DNA of 64,000 bases from Chaetoderma sp. LZ-2023a (lineage: Eukaryota; Mollusca; Caudofoveata; Chaetodermatida; Chaetodermatidae). Positions 35,958-48,599 of the stretch are shown one piece after another; position 1 is the stretch's first letter, and every line of letters starts with the position of its first letter. Where the stretch lies: assembly GCA_034401795.1 (NCBI GenBank), contig CM067359.1, positions 147,566,233 to 147,630,232 on the forward strand. The letters run 5' to 3'. Below the pieces are notes generated by a model. It did not search any database, was not told the origin of the DNA, and saw only the letters and a program-made list of their open reading frames with translations. A program made the position numbers and the translations under genes.

Positions 35958-35970
35958 TGTAGTACAATCG

Positions 35971-36056
<86 letters not shown>
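35167..36056. repeat. 27-bp minisatellite built on GTA/GTT triplets
   Basis: Units of 27 bp (some 24 bp) start gtaccattgg and continue with gta, gtt or gca triplets. Pure (gta)n and (gca)n runs lie between them. Every frame on both strands is open for up to 300 codons (poly-Val, poly-Ser, poly-Thr, poly-Leu). These are repeat artefacts, not genes. Confidence 0.95.
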
Positions 36057-36165
36057 CAATATTGTCAACGCACTGGCTCAGAATCTTCAATAATTGAAAA
36101 AATTCCATGGTACCATGGCAGAAGTGCCATAACAAAATGATGGTAATAGAAATTGAACCTTTTGC

Positions 36166-36387
36166 ATGCCTCGTGTCATAGACGAACAGAAAGCGACGTC
36201 TGGGCGAGGTTATCTAACATTAGAGGAAATTGGACTTTCAAAAGAACAGATCCATAACATCTTAGGGCGATTCCGTGTAAGCAATTCTTGGGATCGTAGA
36301 AAATGCCATATAATTACTGGAATTGCGGCTTATTTCAAGGAGTTAAAGGCGAGACATCATAATTATAAGCAATACGGCTTCTATTAG
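36166..36387 (+). CDS. Unrecognised 73-codon ORF, non-repetitive
   Basis: An ATG frame with normal-looking composition: GRGYLTLEEIGLSKEQIHNI then LGRFRVSNSW, and a basic C-terminal part. I do not recognise it. It is one of the few non-low-complexity frames here with a helix-forming charged pattern, and it may be an exon fragment or a decayed transposon piece. It lies in the last CDF intron on the opposite strand. No splice sites or partner exons are evident. Confidence 0.25.
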   Translation: MPRVIDEQKATSGRGYLTLEEIGLSKEQIHNILGRFRVSNSWDRRKCHIITGIAAYFKELKARHHNYKQYGFY

Positions 36388-36535
36388 TGCTAATGACTGA
36401 AGAGTCGCTATGATGATATAAGGGTTTTAACAAACAAGTACCATGCCCATGTCACGCCATGCCATTAACACTTGCCAATGTGATGTCAAAATCTAACAAT
36501 TTAAAATTAAATTAAGAGATGAAATGATGTTAATT

Positions 36536-36602
36536 TTTCAACAAATTTGGTGGAAGAGGTTGCTGTCGTAGACAGCAACATCGCCCACCAAAATTGTTGT
36601 TA
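36536..36602. repeat. Solo hairpin core, strongly diverged but still paired
   Basis: caacaaatttggtgg ... gttgctgtc-gta-gacagcaac ... ccaccaaaattgttg. The outer stem has ggtgg/ccacc where other copies have gactg/cagtc. It remains a good inverted repeat. Confidence 0.7.
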
Positions 36603-36689
36603 AAGGTACACCCGTTTCTTTGCTATTGAGAGAGTAACAGATAGAATACTGACATCAGACTGGCAAGAGTTAAAGTAAAGAAGATACAA

Positions 36690-36860
36690 CGACTCCAATA
36701 ATGGAAGATCCGATCTGACGCGTAAGTATATGACGTCATGATTACTTACATTATTTGCAGACTGACATCACAATACATAGTGACGTATCTAGCTTTGTCA
36801 CGAATATTGAAATGTACGCCAAGTGTACGAACTGTATGTCTTTGACTGACTGACCGACCG
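36690..36860 (+). mobile_element. CRE-hairpin repeat, CRE-array part
   Basis: aatggaagatccgatctgac, a tatgacgtcatgattactta box, tgtacgaactgtatgtcttt. It is interrupted by the GACA tract that follows. Confidence 0.6.
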
Positions 36861-36867
36861 ACTGGAC

Positions 36868-36883
36868 AACCAACCGACAGACA

Positions 36884-36927
<44 letters not shown>

Positions 36928-37090
36928 TTCCAGAGTATGACAATTCAAGAACAGACAGACCAAGCAAATCACAGTCCATATCTGTCTGTCTATCTGTTAG
37001 GTAGGCAGGCGGGCGGGTGGGCAGGCAGGCAAGAAAACAAGCAGGCAGGCAGACATACCGGCAGGCAGGCAGGCAGGCAAGCAGACATGT
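36868..37090. repeat. GACA and GGCA tetranucleotide tracts
   Basis: (gaca)n at 36888-36927 and a (ggca)-rich block at 37000-37085. Open frames reading VCLSVCLS come from these tracts. Confidence 0.9.
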
Positions 37091-37139
37091 TTAGGATCAA
37101 CTGTTCATTGATCAAGTAAATCACAGTACATGCCATGCA

Positions 37140-37330
37140 CAACGGGGTCCATTTCTAGCTATGCAGCTCCCTTTTAACTAAACTCCGTCAACTTTTATGT
37201 GCATTAGAATCAATTTATATACCTAAAATCTTGAATTCCCAGAATCCCAATTTCAAGATAATAAGACAAGTAAGATGTTGAATATTTTGAAATCAATTTA
37301 ACTGGGTACTGATGCTGCCAATGCCTGCCT
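37140..37330 (-). mobile_element. CRE-hairpin repeat, GC-box half and one hairpin arm
   Basis: atttctagctatgcagctcc, then gaattcccagaatcccaatt, then gatgttgaatattttgaaat up to gatgctgcc. A cctg-rich tetranucleotide tract (37322-37450) replaces the second arm. Confidence 0.6.
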
Positions 37331-37475
37331 GCGTGCCTGCCTACATGCGTACCTGCCTGCATACCTGTCTACCTGCCTGTCTGACCGTTCGTTCGTCCAT
37401 CTGTCCGCCCACCTTCCTGCCTGCTCGCCTGTCCACCTGCCTGTCCGTCAGGAGCTGTATCTAAACAAGAGGCCC

Positions 37476-39142
37476 AATGGGCCTGTATCGCTCACCTGGG
37501 ACATTGACATTTCACAAATCTTACTTAAGTTTTACATCCATCAGTGTCACTTCCAATGACTTTCAGTCAAATGATTTAGTTTTCGAGATATTGACAACAA
37601 TCTCCGGACTGTTTTTTTTGCATTCGTGATTTTGAACAATGTTTAAGTGAAAATAGATGATATCAGTGCTAACAACAGCTGGTTTCTTAACTGTCTCACT
37701 GCTGCATGCCAGTGCAGCCAATAATTTCAATTTTCAAAAGCTCTTGACTTGTTGAATATTTTGAAAACAATTCGACTGAGTTGTTGGCGGCTTAGCCACC
37801 AACAACTTTCAGTCCAATTGTTTTCAAAATATTTATCAGGTTCAGAGATATAACCTTTGGAATATGTCGCCTGCAAAAACTCAGTCAGACGGTTACTAGA
37901 GGCTTAAATACAATTTGAAGAAAATGGTCTCTAAAGGCAGGTCTTTATAGCAGGTTCTTCCCCACCACCACACAATCCATTTAACACATGCACATCTGGC
38001 TGAATCACCGAGTTAGCAGCAGGGGTAGGGCGAGCTGGAGTTGATTTAGAAATTAATTTGACTGAAAGTCATTGCTGCCTTAGGCAGCAACAACTTTCAT
38101 TGCTGCCTAAGGCAGCAACAACTTTCAATCAAATACATTTCAAATATTTTTAAGAGCATAGATGTCAGAGCACATAATACATATCTTAAATTTTTCTGCA
38201 GTATTGGAAAGGTTAATCTGTTAATTGGAATTTAACCTCTAGTTTGGCAATAAAATCTGACACGTGATAAATCAATGGACGGTGGGAACAAACCATTATT
38301 TGCTCTATGAAAGTGAGACTGCAAATATTTAAGGAGTGATAACTCTGGCATTTGAGTTCCTATCAATTTCATTTTCACAACACAGATATTAGATGCCGTC
38401 ATTAACATTGTGACCAAGTTTGGTGTCAATCCGTCAAGAAATAACAAAATGAGCCGCCATTGTTCGTGACGGACAAACAGATGGATGGACGGACATACAG
38501 AAGACGGATGGGGTTATCGCTATACGACAGCTGACTGAAAAGTAAGCGAAGTTAAGAAAACCAATTTCGGCTTCAAAATCCATCAAATAAAAAAAATTGA
38601 ATATGGCAGCCAAACACGCTAAAATTTGATTGGTCCACGGCCGCCATGTTTTTTACCTATCAACTTCCCATGCATAAACTTTGATGGCCCTTAGTCCATA
38701 ATCATATCCCCAAAATTTCAGCCCGATCCGTTCTGCAGAATAAGTCGTTTTTACGAAAACTAGGTCATCCAAGATGCGCGCCGAACCATTTGGCCAATCA
38801 AGTTACTTTGAACAAACTTGGTTCAGCTCTTGCTCTATATGATATTTCGTGAGTTTTGAATGAATCCACCAAGTGGTTTCGGAGAAGATTTTTAAAGCCA
38901 TTTCCTAAAATCGGCCAAAATCTAAGATGGTCACCGGCCAAATCGGCTTTGTTTCAACAAACTTGGATCCCTTTGCCCTAAGGATACTTCCTACCAAATA
39001 TAATTGAAATCGGCCCAGCGGTTATTGAGAAGAAGTCGTTTAAAGGTAAAAGTTGACGGACAGCCGGACGGACAGATGCCGGACAGACGATGGATGGTCG
39101 CCATGGCATAAGCTCACTTGGACATTCTGGCCAGGTGAGCTA
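37476..39142 (+). mobile_element. Mollusc-type long repeat with GCTCACCTGG termini
   Basis: The left end is aacaagaggcccaatgggcc then tatcgctcacctgg. The right end is catggcataagctcacttgg then ccaggtgagctaaaaa. The interior has typical blocks such as atcggccaaaatctaagatg and a gacggacagccggacggaca tract before the right end. Two solo hairpins (37745-37840 and 38050-38150) are inserted in it. It has no coding capacity. I recall near-identical termini from bivalve and other mollusc genomes, which is the main taxonomic clue here. Confidence 0.8.
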
Positions 39143-40716
39143 AAAACTACGTGTCTAAAATTTTAACCCAATAAAGGAAGTTACTCCGTAAGAGGATTTT
39201 CAAACGTTGGTGTTAATTTGAATGAAAGAATCCGGATACAGATCAGATCAAATTCGGAATCTGTGGATATTTCGGAAAATACCGGTCAGATTTGGCGCAC
39301 ATTCTAACACAGTAAAGGGGTCCGTACAATGGGATTCAACAACTTTGGGTGTGATCCAACAAGCTCCGGGAACGCATGCAGCGGTATATTGTTCAGTTTG
39401 AATGGAAATCGACTAGTAGGTAGTTTTCAGTCAGAATATTCGAATATTCATTCACATAGACCAATATGAACGAATGTTCGTATAGCATAGGCCAACGAAT
39501 ATTCAAATATTTATGAATAATTACAAAATTGATTTAAATTGGATTGAAACTAAAATTTCCTTTTCAAAATGGCTGTAGAATATGGCTGCCAAAATAGTGT
39601 TTACTCTGATCAATGTAAAACCTGATTAGTTTCTAGGTCCTAAAGAGATTTTGATATTAATTTTAAATTGGATCCAATGGTTTTCGAGATACTCATGCCT
39701 GGTATAGGAATTTGTATTATGAACATTTCAACCGTGAATACACGTACAGTTTCTAAAGGATTATCACTATACAGGCTCGATGTTATCATTGGCTGCCGAA
39801 GTTGCCTTACGGTTAAAGTGACCAGTATTATTTTTTGTCAGAAACAAATGCCCATTAGCCTGAATAGTTCAATAGACATATTAGAAGTTACCCCATGACA
39901 CACAAGGTCATCCCTTTAAGGAGAATATTCGACTATCCCACCGCAGCAGATTGACTTTTGTGTCAAAGGTCAAGGACATTTCTTAGTGTCAAGATAAGCC
40001 TTTATGTCATCAATGTTAGAAGTTTCGATTTTATCAGAGATGACCTCCCCTTAATCACACACGCCCAATGATCATATTAGAAGATACCGCATAACATATA
40101 TCAGTGCAGAAGTATACACTCTAACAGTAGTCAGGTACCTTAGTGACAAAAGCACCAAACTTTCAGCGTGTATGCTGAAACATATTTATATTGATTTTCT
40201 CAATGGATCGCAAAATATATCCATTGTTCTCCGAGTTATGCAATATTTTCAAAATGGCCGTCAGAATTCCATATATAGCACAAAGTGGTACAGTTCAAGA
40301 ACATTTTAACTATGTTGACACACCACATTCAAAGCAAAACACATTTATAATCAGTGCACACATCCATGTTTGATTTTCTGCTATATTATTCATTATTCTA
40401 ACAGCATTATTCAGTAACTAGAGCAAAACCTTGTTTATTAAGAGCACTTGCTTTGGGGTTAGAAGATTATGGCTCTCTATGATGGATTGCTGTAAGATCA
40501 GCCAACTTAAATAGCCAGCATCCTGTAACCAAATAAAGCCTGTTCTTATAGCAATTTAAATGTAACAAACGATCATTCTGTCTTTAATACTGACAACAGT
40601 GTTTTGTCCCTTAAAGTGTACGTTATTGACAGGTTTACATGGAACATGCTTAAAATTGTATTTGCCGTCGTACATATCTGATTAGAGATAATTACAATTA
40701 TATGCAACGAGTGTAG

Positions 40717-40839
<123 letters not shown>

Positions 40840-40894
40840 GGGTGAGCAATCGTCTCTCTGCACAATCCACTATGCCTCGCATAGACAGTCGCAC

Positions 40895-41292
40895 AATGGA
40901 CCTTTCCATTTTTTAGCCATGCCCCGCCCATCACTAGCTAAGCTCCGCCCACACCTCGCCGTGTTTGGATTGATAGATCCCCGAATGCCCTAGCTATCAA
41001 TTTCCTGAAAACTATACAGGGAAGCTGTTGAATATTTTGTAACTAATTAGACTGGGTGCTGTTGCTGCCTATGGCAGCAACAGTGCCCAGTCAAATTAGT
41101 TACAAAATATTCAACAGAATATTTATTAAATAGTAAAAGCAAACAATTTGTACAACAGCCCATAGACCGTCATCAAATATGCGTTCGTGACGTACTTATC
41201 GACGTCATTCATTACGTCATTCATTATGATGTCATTGTACACATCACACAGTTCATTATGACGTCATATGATGGGTGGGTACTCTGGAAAGG
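40895..41292 (-). mobile_element. CRE-hairpin repeat, complete copy with GTAAC/GTTAC arms
   Basis: aatggacctttccatttttt, GC boxes, hairpin 41025-41116 (only two or three mismatches over 46 paired bases), tttattaaatagtaaaagca, at least four CRE-like boxes, ending ctctggaaaggtga. Confidence 0.88.
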
Positions 41293-41990
41293 TGAATTGC
41301 TTGCATGGAAGGTCAGCCTTGCACAGCTACATATGAAGCATCCGGTTGCCCTTTCATCTCGTGTGCATCTAATGCGCTATTCATTGCAGGCTTCTGCAGC
41401 AGTAGGTATTGCCCTGTAGTCAGGTATCCATGTCAGCTGCCCATCCTTCTTCTATCCCTACATGTGTGGTGAAGGTAGTTCCATTCCACCTGTACAGGAA
41501 GTCCATACCGCCCCCTCCCCCCTGATAGGCGGCATGTTTGCTATGCTGGAACAATGAATCATGTGTGAACAACCTGCATATTAGTCGCATAGTAGTAGCA
41601 GCTGCAGCGACAATGATAACAACAACAGCGGGCAGCAGTAGTAGTATTTTCTATGGCTCCAGAGATCATCGACGATGTGATCTAACACACTCATACGCAA
41701 AACACCAGAGCAAAAAAAATTAACATTCATAGCTCATTCTACAGATTTATTGCTGCTCCTTACTACATCTCATACCTCATGGAACAATAAAAGACTCAGG
41801 CAGTTACCACACGCACACATCATGAACTACATGTAGTGTATTTCCCACTTAAGTCTGCTGTTTACTGTTCATTTAGCTTATATATTTCAGAACAATTTAT
41901 CTATGTTGGCAGCAAATTCTCCAAGATTCTTCCATTCAGACAGAATATCTCTCACCTTGCTTCATTCACTGGTTCAGTCGGAATTGACTT
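41293..41990. other. Unassigned interior of element B
   Basis: No clear coding fragments. A CAG/GTA-rich patch is at 41585-41645. Confidence 0.5.
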
Positions 41991-44900
41991 TTGATGAAGC
42001 AGCACTGTGAATCACTCCAAGGCTTTGAAGTGCTCCGACTCTGTTAATATGTGGTGCAATGGGTTTTGTCTCAAGAAAAGGAATACACCTGCCACATTGC
42101 CGCATGCTTGCCAAGTGAGTTATGCTGTTCTTTTCGAAAGTCTAAAAAAGAAGACGTGTCTGCTCCCATGAAAATGTGGAATAGAGGATGGGCGCTGGCT
42201 TTTCCAGATCCACGCATTTCAGCTATGTCTCTGCATTTGGGGTTATTTCTTTCAGATCATGAAAATGCCCTATTTGAAGAACACATTCTAGACAAAGTGT
42301 GTCTGATGTACGCACCTTGATGTGGGTACTGCCATTCCGGAGAATGTGTTGAGCATGCACGATGATGCGCACATCTGCCTCTTCATATGGGGAGTCCTTC
42401 ATCGGCTGATTGGACCCTTTCACGACGTTTTCTTCAGCTGTAAAGTAGACATTTTTATCACTCACAAAGTTTGTTACACTGACCTGTGTAACCAGAAAGG
42501 TTATCTTTTGTTGTTTGAATCGCTCAGGAAGTCATCCCATTTGTGGGGAAATACTTGTCACGGGCTAACATTTAGTTGCACTCCTTTGCCTCTGTGGTTT
42601 CGTGTGACTGCTTTGGTGCTTGATTATTTAGTATATGTCTAAAACTACATTGAGCCAGTTGACGAATTTCACTTGACTGTGAAGATATGAGAGAAATGAA
42701 GTTTCTACATACCGTGAGAATGCTGCTACTGTAACAGGCAGTATATATGTGCTAGATGCTCTCCATCACCGTGTGCCATAGTTGACTCCTACTCCTCTGA
42801 ATCGACGCTCTTGAGCAATTCAGCCTTCTTTCCTATCCTCAGTTCCCAATAATCTGAGACTTGGTTAAAAATTCTGTGTCTCATGGAAAAAGAAGATAGA
42901 TGGATCTCCATGTCGATGCTGATTGGAAATGTAGAGATGACCGTTTCTGGACACGTTCACTTTCTGAGCAGTGCTGTTTGTATTTGGTATTGTAATTTTC
43001 AACAAGGATAGTGAATTCACCTTGATTTGTGTGCGGATTAATTTCTCTCGTAACTAGAACTGTCTCAGTGAAGTATTGGTGTTCTTCTGTGCCTATGGTC
43101 TGCACGTTTCATATTGTTGAAATTACCGAATCATCTACATTGTCCCTAGTGTGCAGAATAATAAGTTCATAACAATCATCTTCAAATGGGTTTCCATAAG
43201 TACTAATGACAGAAATGAGTTTCACAGTTTGTTCCAGAAACTGCGCTTGTAATGATGATTTTAATAACTGTTTTGTGTTGTGTCTGTTTCCATTCGCTTT
43301 TCAAATTCTTCCATGTCTTGCTTGCTCCGGACCTGCTACCATTTATCATCTAAAAGCAACTGGGTTATTGGTGAGACCAATTACGTCACTGCTTGACTTC
43401 ACCTTGCAATTTTCTTGATCATGACACTGATTGAGTGGAATTATTGAGACATGCTACCATGTTTTGTTGACAACCCGAAGTATTTCAAACTCTCTTGTAA
43501 GTGAATTTATGTCTCGCAGATGGACACGGAGACAACAACTGTAGTTGGATTCAAATGCAAACAATATGAACATGAGCAATTCTAGGGTTTCTACAGACAG
43601 ATGTCCCATTCTTTGCACGCACGAATGAGTACAAGAATTGGCAATGTGGTCCCAAGAACAAGGTGCCAGTATACGAATGTGGGTGATGATTCACACATAG
43701 ATTTCTTCCACTTAGGATGGTCCTTGTTTTCTCCAACAAATGCTACATGCTGTAACTTACCCAAAGTAAGAGCAGTAACTCGATGTGCATGGCGAGTTCT
43801 GGCTATATAGGAGCATTTGAGGAATGAGTCTGCTGTTCCGCTCGTCTCTATACCTGCTATCTGCTGTCATCCATTCGTAGGTCACCAATACCAATCCGAA
43901 GTCGCTTTTCAGATGCAGTCCACCAAACATGATGATTATTTGTCTCTGTGTGTCTCTGGCTATTTCCACTGAATTATCTTTGTTACAGCAAATATAGAGC
44001 AGTCGCATCCCACGACTGGAACTTGTGATGGGTTGAGGAATTCAGTTATTTGCTTGATGATGTCCATGTCATGCTTGACCATAGCAGGTGAGTCTGCCTT
44101 CTCTTGAAACATGGCTAGTAGAGCAGGTATTGCAGGGATCACAGTTTCAATGGGTTGAAGTGAGGCGTCGTATGTAGCCTATGATATGGCATCTCCATTC
44201 TTCATTGTACCGACATCCAGCAATCAAATGGTATGCTGCAACCAATCTCTTTCTTTGCCTCTTTCAGTTACTAATAGTCCTCTTTTTACGTTTGTGCTGG
44301 CTGGTGGGACAGGTGCTTCTGAAACCTTCACTGACACTGCTGGTATGATTGTGAATGAATCTGGAAGTTCCGAAATTCCGGAAGCCATTGTGAAGTGCAT
44401 TGTCTGATGACTTCTGGATGGCGTTCTGTACTGAACTAAATTATACTAATAGTCGTGTCGTGGAATGAGTCTTGTGCAGTTGTGGATGATGGATTATGTC
44501 CGATGTTGTCTAATGCACTGACTGTGTAAAGTTGCTTTCAATGAAGATGAGGAAGCACCAGCTCATTTAGCAAAATGCGCTTGCAAATGGAGTTAGCCAA
44601 TGAAATCTCTATCTGAAGGACATGGCTGTACAAAATGCTTATGCCATTTTTGCCAAACAATTCTCAAATGATCAGCTTTTTGTTTGCGTGTGTGTACTTT
44701 GATTCCAATGTAGGAAGCAAGAGGAGGTTCACACACCACATTGTGTTTAATGTAATTTACAACAGCATCTGATCCATCAACTGGCTTTCAACCCTCCTTC
44801 TTACGATTGAAAAAGATTAACTGACTTATGGTCAAGGAAACTTGTGACGGTTGACGTTGGTTGTCTAGATTTGGGCCATTAAGTAAATTGAAGTCATGGC

Positions 44901-45900
44901 CATTAGGCTTGGAGGAAGCTGATTCTGACAAGGCCACTCATATGTTCCAGAAAGGAATCTGCAAATTCTCTAGAAAGAGCCTCATCATGACAAACACGAG
45001 CAGCTTTAGCAAACAGGAATGCTTCATTGTATACAACTTTCCTGTACATATTTTATTCTCCAGCAGTTCTTTCATTCCATCTAGAAATACCAATGTTGTA
45101 GGTTTTCCTAGATGCTTTACTTCGTGTAATCCGAAACTGATTAAGTGTTCTAGAATGCAGTCTTTCAAGCCAGCTTTATTAATCAAAATGTTACACCCAA
45201 TCAAATTCAGTCTTTTGAATTACAGTTGATGGAGATCATTTAGCTGAAGAAGTATGAACAATCTTCTATTTTATCTTCAATATGCGATATCAGCTTCACA
45301 GATACTCTCGCCTTTGACATGTTAATATCTCTGTTGTCAGCACAGTTGTGTACTTATTTCTGTATCTAGTTAGGCAATCAAAGTAGTACTTTGCTACAGT
45401 GGCAACTAAGTTTCCTGCCGATATCTTTTCAGGCATGATTCTATCCTCCATCGATATTGCCATATCTGTCAATGGCTGTATGCATACTTAATAGAATAGA
45501 ATATTGAATTCTGCTGTCCTGTGTCACAAAAGATACACACGTTGGTCATTGCCATTCTCGCTGATCTCATTTGCTCGCCATTTGAACAGGACTGGTCCTG
45601 CATCTTTCTTTTTGGACTCGGTCCCTTACTCTATTGGGGTTTTCACAGCTGAATGTCACATGGCATGTTTAGTGCCACTTTGCATTATTTTTGAGAAACA
45701 GATGCGGCGAAGAATCAATGTCAACTGAGAGTGGTGGAGGTAACGTGCCCAATTCTTTAAATTCACAAACGTTGTCTAAGAAGTTCTGCTATACGGAAAG
45801 AGCGTCTTGTCATTTGCCTTTTGTGGGCATCGTAAGATGCTTCCCGTCATCCTTTTGGAACACTGTACATATGTTCCAAACCCTTACGTCAAATGAATGA
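41990..45900 (-). pseudogene. Decayed gene, same 'EADxR / GCDT' family as in element A
   Basis: Minus-strand fragments in several frames. From the N-terminal side: a 44.9-45.2 kb frame (GCNILINKAGLKDCILEH); FQEKADSPAMVKHDMDII and VVGCDCSIFAV at 43.96-44.14 kb; IIIMFGGLHLKSDFGL at 43.9 kb; a 42.9-43.1 kb frame; YEEADVRIIVHAQHILRNG and HIKVRTSDT at about 42.3 kb; and PLFHIFMGADTSSF at about 42.1 kb. The order FHEKA..PAMMKHGMD, then FGGLHIEMA, then EEADTRIIVH, then FHAFTGCDTTS is one I associate with large unannotated cnidarian/mollusc proteins. This copy keeps more of the N-terminal half than element A. It is not functional: stops and frameshifts occur throughout. Confidence 0.65.
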
Positions 45901-46339
45901 GAAGCATAAATTCATATTCTTAGTAATAAAGCATATAAGGGTTTATATAGAAGCGTTTGCTTCGTTAGTGATAGCGGTCTTACTTGTTGTACAAAAAAGA
46001 CCAAACCCTTCGGCTTGGTACCGAAATATATTTAGCTTGAATACTCAAGAACACATATCTTAAATACCCATCATATTGTGGCCCCAAAGACAGATTTTCA
46101 TTATAAACAGGTTTTCTAGTATGTATGGATTGATGTTATTAAAATAATAAATTGATAATATGAGATTAAGTATTATATATCCAGTACATATAGTTGTAAT
46201 AATTTCACGATTAGTCATGTGATGCATACCACGGCAATGTAATTTCAAATGCTCCACGCAAACCTGTCTATAATGGGCACATTGCTGGACAGCACAATAT
46301 GGTCACTATTAAAGATACATGATCGTTTATCATATGTCC
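45901..46339. other. Unassigned part of element B
   Basis: No recognisable feature between the decayed gene and the right terminal block. Confidence 0.5.
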
Positions 46340-47520
46340 ATTGCCATGAGAACAGGGTTTTGTGGTTACAAGATGATGGCTATTTAAGCCTTGTGATCTT
46401 ATGACCGTAAACAACAAATAGCCACCATCAGATTCTTCTATCCACAATGCAAGTGGTCTTAACAGACAGGTTTAGCTCTATTTAGTGATTAATGATGTAA
46501 AATGTAATGATAATATAAAATAAAATCAAGCATAGATGTGTACACTATTTATAAGTGTATTCTGCTTTGAATTTGTTGTCTCTAAATAGTTAGAGTTCTT
46601 GAATTGTACCATTCACTGCCATTATATTGAATTTTGGTGGCCATTTTGAAAATACTGGATAAATCCTGAAAACAATGGTTATCATTTTTAGATCCATTGA
46701 AAAAAATCAAATAAAATCTATGTAAGGGCAAACAATGAGAGTCACTAAGGTACCCGACTACAGGGAAATGTTGAAACAAAATATGGCTTTTTTCAAAATG
46801 TTCACCAAAATTGTGTTTCATCGGATAGACTAGACTCTTGATAATCTCCTAATGGCTCAAATTTCTTGATTAAGTCCACAGCTTATATTGGATTCCTTCA
46901 ATAGTTTTTGATAAACCTTTTTTCTTTACTAGGAAATATAGGGAATGTATGACAGCAATATTTAAACTGCATTTTCTCATTGAGTTTTAAAGCGAGTGAA
47001 TGGAATCTTGGCAGATATCTTGCACATATTGGGCCTTATCGTGCCAATGTGTCAATCATAGTTTTTCCCAACAAACCATGCTTACCAACGATATTTCGTT
47101 TCTAATTATCTCTCATCTGAAATATTCGAATAATTCGAATATTCATTCATATAGTTATACGAATATTCGAATACTGATTGTTATACGATTACCTAACACT
47201 ACTCATAGGTATTCAACACGTATGGTTACTCTAGAACATATTTAGCATGCCATTGATAGCACAGATTCAAATATCTGCCTTGGTTAGCATAAACATAGGT
47301 AATTCATGGAATATGAAAACCCAGAATTTGTGTGCATTGGTTGAATTTAGGATATCCTTGTCACGGAATGCCAGAATTCACTCAACACACTTAACTTCTG
47401 TGGTCTTATTTATTATTTTAATATATGCAACATCCTATATTTATGAGGAAGAACGACTTTATTATTTCCATTATAGAGTAAAATTATCTTGATGACATCA
47501 ATTCGTTACCACTTTAAACG

Positions 47521-47565
47521 CCGAGCTTAGCTAGAGATGGGCGGGGCATAGCTAAAACTGTATTC
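47521..47565 (+). mobile_element. CRE-hairpin repeat, GC-box fragment next to a CDF exon
   Basis: gagcttagctagagatgggc then ggggcatagctaaaactg. It lies about 40 bp into the intron from the donor of the exon at 47604-47717. Confidence 0.6.
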
Positions 47566-47603
47566 CTGCATTCGTCTGTCTGCTTTCAAACATGAATACT
47601 TAC

Positions 47604-47717
47604 TATATGCCGTAATACTCCATGTAATAAAGATATAGATACTGATGAGTACTGCTCCCAGAGGATCTACGTGACCTAGCTCGTTTATCTGCGTTTTATC
47701 ACGAAGTTCTTGTGAAC
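47604..47717 (-). CDS. Cation diffusion facilitator (Mn/MTP-type), TM6 exon
   Basis: A 114-nt exon with acceptor ttccccag (47718-47725) and donor A|gtaagt (47603 downward). It enters with two bases that complete a GGT codon with the previous exon and leaves with one base, so it is a phase 1-1 exon. It encodes a short polar loop, GSQELRDKTQINELG, then HVDPLGAVLISIYIFITW, the family's TM6 with its conserved D-P-x-G-A signature. The splice phases fit the exons at 57471 and 29869 exactly. The upstream intron (9.75 kb) is mostly a Maverick/Polinton whose end lies only about 145 bp from this acceptor. The downstream intron (17.4 kb) holds both long-TIR elements. Confidence 0.92.
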
Positions 47718-47862
47718 CTGGGGAAAGCATAATGAAAGAGATCAGATACTGTCTGCAAAGGAAAGTGAGTTAGTAGTTAATGGGCTTCGATCGGCCAGGA
47801 TTTTGATTGGCTGAGCCACCGGATCGGCTGGGACGTCATCAAATTAAAATATTAAGCCACGC

Positions 47863-48420
47863 CTTTTTTCTTTTTATTTAAATTTAAATATTAAGCCACG
47901 CCCCTTGCCTTTTATTTTACCATATATGGTCACACAAAGAGCCTTTACACATTCTTCCTGAGGAAACCGGAAAGTGTAGGGATGGGTGTCCCCAACCCCG
48001 TTTCAACACTTGAGACCCTCCCACCTAAAGGATTTACACATCCTTCCTGAGGAAGTCATGGATCTCTACCATTTCCGTTGTGATAAGATCACGGACTGGA
48101 AACTCCACTTCCAGACTGGAAACCCCCACGTCCGGACTGGAAACTGTAGGGATGGGTGTGTGTCCAAATCCGTTTCACACCTGAGAACTTCCCATCACTA
48201 CCTGAAGCTGTTAGACATCCGTCCATCGGAAGCTAGGGATGGCACCCCTTTCTGGTGTGATAAGATCACGGACCGAAAAACTCCATTTCCGGACCTGTAG
48301 GGATGGGTGTGACCCCAAACACGTTTCACTATGTAAGAACTTCCCATCTCCACTTGAAGCTGTTACACATCCTTCCAATGGGAGCTAGGGATGGCCCCCA
48401 TTTCCTTTGTGAGAAGATGA
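47863..48420 (+). repeat. Left terminal inverted repeat of the Maverick/Polinton element
   Basis: It contains internal sub-repeats: gtagggatgggtgt occurs at about 47975, 48148 and 48297, each followed by cacctgagaac-like and catccttcc-like blocks. The right TIR has one sub-unit fewer, so the arms differ in length. Confidence 0.85.
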
Positions 48421-48599
48421 CATCCAGACCAGAAACTCATATGAATTTATGCGGATTATGCATTTTAACACTTTCTATGAAAGTTGAAACATTTAAAAAA
48501 CGAATCAGTCATTTCAAGGAAAGATTCTCAAAAAAAGCTTTTAATCATCAGAGTTGCTTTAAGAAACGATTTTACCACAGAAGAGGTATGACGCTTAAC

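Noticed and set aside
35081-36140. 300-plus-codon poly-Val, poly-Ser, poly-Thr and poly-Leu frames
   Set aside because: Trinucleotide-based minisatellite open on both strands; no unique coding sequence.
36746-36979. Cys/Leu/Ser/Val repeat frames (VCLSVCLS)
   Set aside because: Direct translation of a GACA tetranucleotide tract.
44861-45229. 122-codon plus-strand frame
   Set aside because: Antisense of the decayed minus-strand gene in element B; no motifs of its own.
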